Source: Streptomyces sp. NRRL F-6676 (GTDB taxonomy: Bacteria > Actinomycetota > Actinomycetes > Streptomycetales > Streptomycetaceae). From it: a stretch of 64,000 bases of DNA. The notes under the pieces are model-generated. The model did no database searches. It had not been told where the DNA came from and saw only the letters and a program-made list of their open reading frames with translations. The translations under genes were made by a program, and so were the position numbers. This document shows positions 61,313-64,000 of the stretch, piece after piece (position 1 is the stretch's first letter; each line of letters begins with the position of its first letter). Where the stretch lies: the NCBI RefSeq assembly GCF_000725625.1, contig NZ_JOHS01000014.1:1-64000 (forward strand). The letters are read 5' to 3'.

Positions 61313-62089
61313 ATGGTAGGGGCTCCACTGGACACCACCAGAGCCGACAGGGGAGGTGCGGCCGCGCCCGAGGAACGGGGAGGAGCGTTTCGACGACTCC
61401 TCGGCTCGGCGGGCAGGCCGAAATCCGTGACCAACACCGCTGACCGCATCCAGGCTGCCGACTCCGCTCAGACAGCGACCTTCTCCTCTGAAGCGGACTC
61501 GCAGGCGTGGACTCCGCCCACCTGGGAGGAGATCGTCAGCACGCACAGTGGCCGTGTCTACCGGCTCGCCTACCGCCTGACGGGCAACCAGCACGACGCC
61601 GAGGACCTCACCCAGGAGGTCTTCGTCCGCGTCTTCCGCTCCCTGTCGACATACACGCCCGGCACCTTCGAGGGCTGGCTGCACCGCATCACCACCAACC
61701 TGTTCCTCGACATGGTCCGCCGCAAGCAGCGCATCCGCTTCGACGCCCTCGGGGACGACGCGGCCGAGCGGCTGCCCAGCCGCGAGCCCACCCCCCAGCA
61801 GGTCTTCAACGACGCGCACTTCGACGCGGACGTGCAGCAGGCGCTCGACACCCTCGCGCCCGAGTTCCGCGCGGCCGTCGTCCTGTGCGACATCGAGGGC
61901 CTCTCCTACGAGGAGATCGCCGCCACGCTCGGCGTCAAGCTCGGCACGGTCCGCTCCCGGATCCACCGCGGCCGCTCCCAGCTGCGCAAGGCGCTCGCCC
62001 ACCGGTCGCCGGAGGCGCGTGCCGAGAAGCGACGCGGGTTCGCCTTCCCGGGAGTGCCCGCGCTGGGAGGAGGGGGCGCGACCGCGTGA
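61313..62089 (+). CDS. sigE: ECF RNA polymerase sigma factor (SigE-like)
   Basis: 258 residues from the ATG at 61313. The frame is open up to 61208, but the extra codons (AAA, TAT, TCT, CTA, AAT) are unlike Streptomyces coding DNA and look like promoter DNA. Region 2: [20 protein letters not shown] and [15 protein letters not shown]; region 4: [20 protein letters not shown]. An N-terminal extension of about 60 residues precedes region 2. It is coupled (GTGA overlap) to the zinc-finger anti-sigma gene and resembles mycobacterial SigE/RseA. The symbol follows that relationship, not the Streptomyces gene also named sigE. Confidence 0.88.
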   Translation: MVGAPLDTTRADRGGAAAPEERGGAFRRLLGSAGRPKSVTNTADRIQAADSAQTATFSSEADSQAWTPPTWEEIVSTHSGRVYRLAYRLTGNQHDAEDLTQEVFVRVFRSLSTYTPGTFEGWLHRITTNLFLDMVRRKQRIRFDALGDDAAERLPSREPTPQQVFNDAHFDADVQQALDTLAPEFRAAVVLCDIEGLSYEEIAATLGVKLGTVRSRIHRGRSQLRKALAHRSPEARAEKRRGFAFPGVPALGGGGATA

Positions 62090-63018
62090 GTGGATCACGT
62101 CGTCCCACACCGGCCGAGCAGCATCTGGGCGACCGGCTCTCCGCCCTGGTGGACGGAGAGCTCGGTCATGAGTCGCGTGAGCGCGTCCTGGCGCACCTCG
62201 CCACCTGTGCGAAGTGCAAGGCCGAGGCGGACGCCCAGCGGCAGCTGAAGAGCGTCTTCGCGCAGGCCGCGCCGCCGCCGCCCTCCGAGAGCTTCCTGGC
62301 CCGCCTCCAGGGCCTGCCCGCCGGGGGCGACCCCGGCGACGGCGGCTCGCCGTTCGGCGCCACGGGTCCCGGCGGGGCCGGGGGCGCGCGCGGTAGCCGT
62401 CCGGGGCGGGTCTCCCCGGAGACCGGGCTGTTCGGCGTCTCCGCCGACCCTTTCCGCTACGTCCCCTCGGGCGCCCACGCGACCGCGCTGTCCCCCTCCG
62501 AGGGCCACGCGCTGTCCGGGGACCCCGGCGGTGACCGCGGCTTCCGCATCGCCCATGTGGGCCGGCCCGAGGAGCGGCCGGCCTCGCGCGGGCTGCGGTT
62601 CGCGTTCGTCGCGGCCGGGGCGGTGTCGCTGGCCGCGATCGCCCTCGGCGGGGTGACCGCGGGGAGTCCCGCGGACACGGCGTCGGAGGCGCGGGGCGGG
62701 GCGGGAGCCGGCAGCAACGTCAGCCCCGCGCAAACGGCGGGTGCGACGGCGGCGACGTCCGAGGGGCGCCGGCGGCGCACCGGGCCGCTGCTCGCGCAGG
62801 GCAGGCGGATGCCGGAGGGGTCGGCTGCGGTGTCCGTGGACGCGCCGTTGTTGCCGGGAGCCGGGGGCGCTCAGGCGCAGGGGGTGTCCCAGGTGCTGAC
62901 GGCGCCGGTGGAGGCGGTCGCCGTTTCCCCGCTGATCCGTCCCCTGGCGGCGACGCCGCCGTTTCCGCTCGGGACCTGGCCCACGACGCCGGTCCTGACG
63001 CCACCGCCGCTGCCCTGA
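62086..63018 (+). CDS. Zinc-finger anti-sigma factor
   Basis: 310 residues from the GTG at 62086. N-terminal anti-sigma zinc domain with [20 protein letters not shown] and HLATCAKC (HxxxCxxC), a ZAS/RseA-like fold that holds the sigma factor. A Gly/Pro-rich linker (about 70-165) leads to one membrane helix ([19 protein letters not shown], about 178-196) and a low-complexity outer tail of about 110 residues ending in a Thr/Pro run. The topology suits regulated release by envelope stress, with the downstream protease a possible partner. Confidence 0.88.
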   Translation: MSGSRRPTPAEQHLGDRLSALVDGELGHESRERVLAHLATCAKCKAEADAQRQLKSVFAQAAPPPPSESFLARLQGLPAGGDPGDGGSPFGATGPGGAGGARGSRPGRVSPETGLFGVSADPFRYVPSGAHATALSPSEGHALSGDPGGDRGFRIAHVGRPEERPASRGLRFAFVAAGAVSLAAIALGGVTAGSPADTASEARGGAGAGSNVSPAQTAGATAATSEGRRRRTGPLLAQGRRMPEGSAAVSVDAPLLPGAGGAQAQGVSQVLTAPVEAVAVSPLIRPLAATPPFPLGTWPTTPVLTPPPLP

Positions 63019-63086
63019 CGGGGGTGAGGAAAGGTTCGGAGGGCGACCCTGGTTGAATCCGGTCGCGCCCTTCGATGGAGGACACC

Positions 63087-64000
63087 ATGAACCAGGACGG
63101 CGACCTCGAACCGGACCTCCCCCAGCCGGCCGTCACCACCACCCCCGCCCCACAGCCCTGGCACCGCTACGACCCCTGGTCCCCCACCCCCTTCCAGCAC
63201 GCCCCCGCACCCCCGCCCAGCCGCCCGCAGCCACAACGCCGCACACTCGTCGCCACCACCCTCGCCGTCCTCCTCCTCTCCGGCACCGCCGGCCTCGCCA
63301 CCGGCGCCTACCTGGAGCACGAGAACCTCCGCGCCACGCTCCCGGAGACCGGAGGGGACACCCCGGCCCGCCCCGCCCGCAGCGTCACCGACATCGCCGC
63401 CCACGCCCTCCCCGGCGTCGTCACCCTCCACGTCAGCGGCGTCGGCGAACAGGACACCGGCACCGGCTTCGTCTTCGACACCCACGGCCGCATCCTGACC
63501 AACAACCACGTCGTCGCCCCCGGCGACTCCGACGGCGGCGAGATATCCGTGACGTTCACCGACGGCCGCACCGCCCGCGCCACCGTCGTCGGCCGGGACG
63601 CCCACTCCGACCTGGCCGTCGTCGAGGTCGAGAACGCCCAGGGCCTCACCCCGCTCGCCCTCGGCGACTCCGACGACGTCCGCGTCGGCGACCCGGTCGT
63701 GGCGATCGGCGCCCCCTTCGACCTGCCGGGCACCGTCACCTCCGGCATCGTCAGCGCCACGAAGCGCTCCGTCACGGCGGACGGCGAGAAGGGCGAGGAC
63801 GCCGACGTGTCGTACACCGACGCGCTTCAGACCGACGCCCCGATCAACCCCGGCAACTCCGGCGGCCCCCTCCTCGACGGCCGCGCCCGCGTCATCGGCA
63901 TCAACTCCGCCATCCGCGCCGCCGACGGCGACTCGGGCGCCGAGGAGGGCCGCAGCGGCTCGATAGGGCTCGGCTTCGCCATTCCCGTCAACCACGCCCG
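63087..64000 (+). CDS. HtrA/DegP-like membrane serine protease, 3' end outside window
   Basis: 304 residues visible. ATG at 63087 follows GGAGG; the in-frame ATG at 63075 is an alternative. A Pro-rich cytoplasmic head, one membrane helix (TLVATTLAVLLLSGTAGLAT, about 54-73), then a trypsin-like domain: His in LTNNHVV, Asp in HSDLAVVEV, Ser in NPGNSGGPL. A PDZ domain would be expected beyond the window. It lies 68 bp after the anti-sigma gene, forming the conserved sigma/anti-sigma/HtrA envelope-stress set known from mycobacteria. Confidence 0.92.
   Translation, partial: MNQDGDLEPDLPQPAVTTTPAPQPWHRYDPWSPTPFQHAPAPPPSRPQPQRRTLVATTLAVLLLSGTAGLATGAYLEHENLRATLPETGGDTPARPARSVTDIAAHALPGVVTLHVSGVGEQDTGTGFVFDTHGRILTNNHVVAPGDSDGGEISVTFTDGRTARATVVGRDAHSDLAVVEVENAQGLTPLALGDSDDVRVGDPVVAIGAPFDLPGTVTSGIVSATKRSVTADGEKGEDADVSYTDALQTDAPINPGNSGGPLLDGRARVIGINSAIRAADGDSGAEEGRSGSIGLGFAIPVNHA

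Overview
The window looks like chromosomal DNA of a Streptomyces or a very close relative. GC is very high, many genes start with GTG or TTG, 4-bp ATGA/GTGA gene overlaps are common, and mycothiol (MshB), DivIVA-type and DUF3117 proteins are present. From memory, the gene order (sdh operon, typA, BldK-type oligopeptide transporters, mshB, ferredoxin/dapC, dapE, LOG, folP2-like, DUF3117, O-methyltransferase, ECF sigma/anti-sigma, HtrA) matches one core-chromosome segment of Streptomyces. This is conserved core DNA with small accessory insertions, not a mobile island. I see no tRNA, rRNA, CRISPR array, transposase, prophage or attachment site.

Layout. 1-1259: end of a large type VII-secretion-associated effector-like gene, frameshifted near its start. 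1531-2658: membrane-anchored GH18-like hydrolase. 2669-6575: four-gene succinate dehydrogenase operon (minus). 6913-9132: orphan lipoprotein solute-binding protein with charged inserts. 9579-11495: typA. 12144-30459: three complete five-gene oligopeptide ABC importers; the outer two are parallel paralogues and the middle one is inverted and of a different subtype. 30694-38999: small secreted protein, LysR/NmrA pair, S9 peptidase, small membrane protein, VanZ-RDD protein, TetR/aldo-keto reductase pair. 39186-43304: mshB, DUF6113, and a long disordered wall-binding protein. 43478-47092: ABC-2 exporter with DesKR-type two-component system. 47334-52714: SirB1-like protein, GNAT, 7Fe ferredoxin, dapC, TetR/epoxide hydrolase pair. 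52789-59850: secreted protein, lytic-transglycosylase-like protein, dapE, LOG, folP2-like, DivIVA-domain protein, 3-methyladenine glycosylase, enoyl-CoA hydratase. 60257-64000: DUF3117 protein, broken O-methyltransferase, ECF sigma factor with anti-sigma factor, and the start of an HtrA-like protease.

How the genes work together. The dominant theme is peptide uptake: four solute-binding proteins, six permeases and six ATPases lie within 24 kb, next to a secretory-surface set (S9 peptidase, small secreted proteins, HtrA). BldK-type importers are known to feed extracellular peptide signals into Streptomyces development. Three divergent or adjacent regulator-target pairs carry clear palindromic operators (LysR at 31975-32026, TetR at 37838-37917, TetR at 51626-51663), and the DesKR operon carries a short palindrome at 43405. 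dapC and dapE serve lysine/peptidoglycan precursor synthesis. sigma/anti-sigma/HtrA forms a cell-envelope stress module. A two-module GC-rich inverted-repeat family fills most gene-poor gaps.

Two genes in the window (1-1259 and 60405-61087) are interrupted by apparent small deletions that shift the frame. Either the strain has decaying genes or the assembly has local errors.
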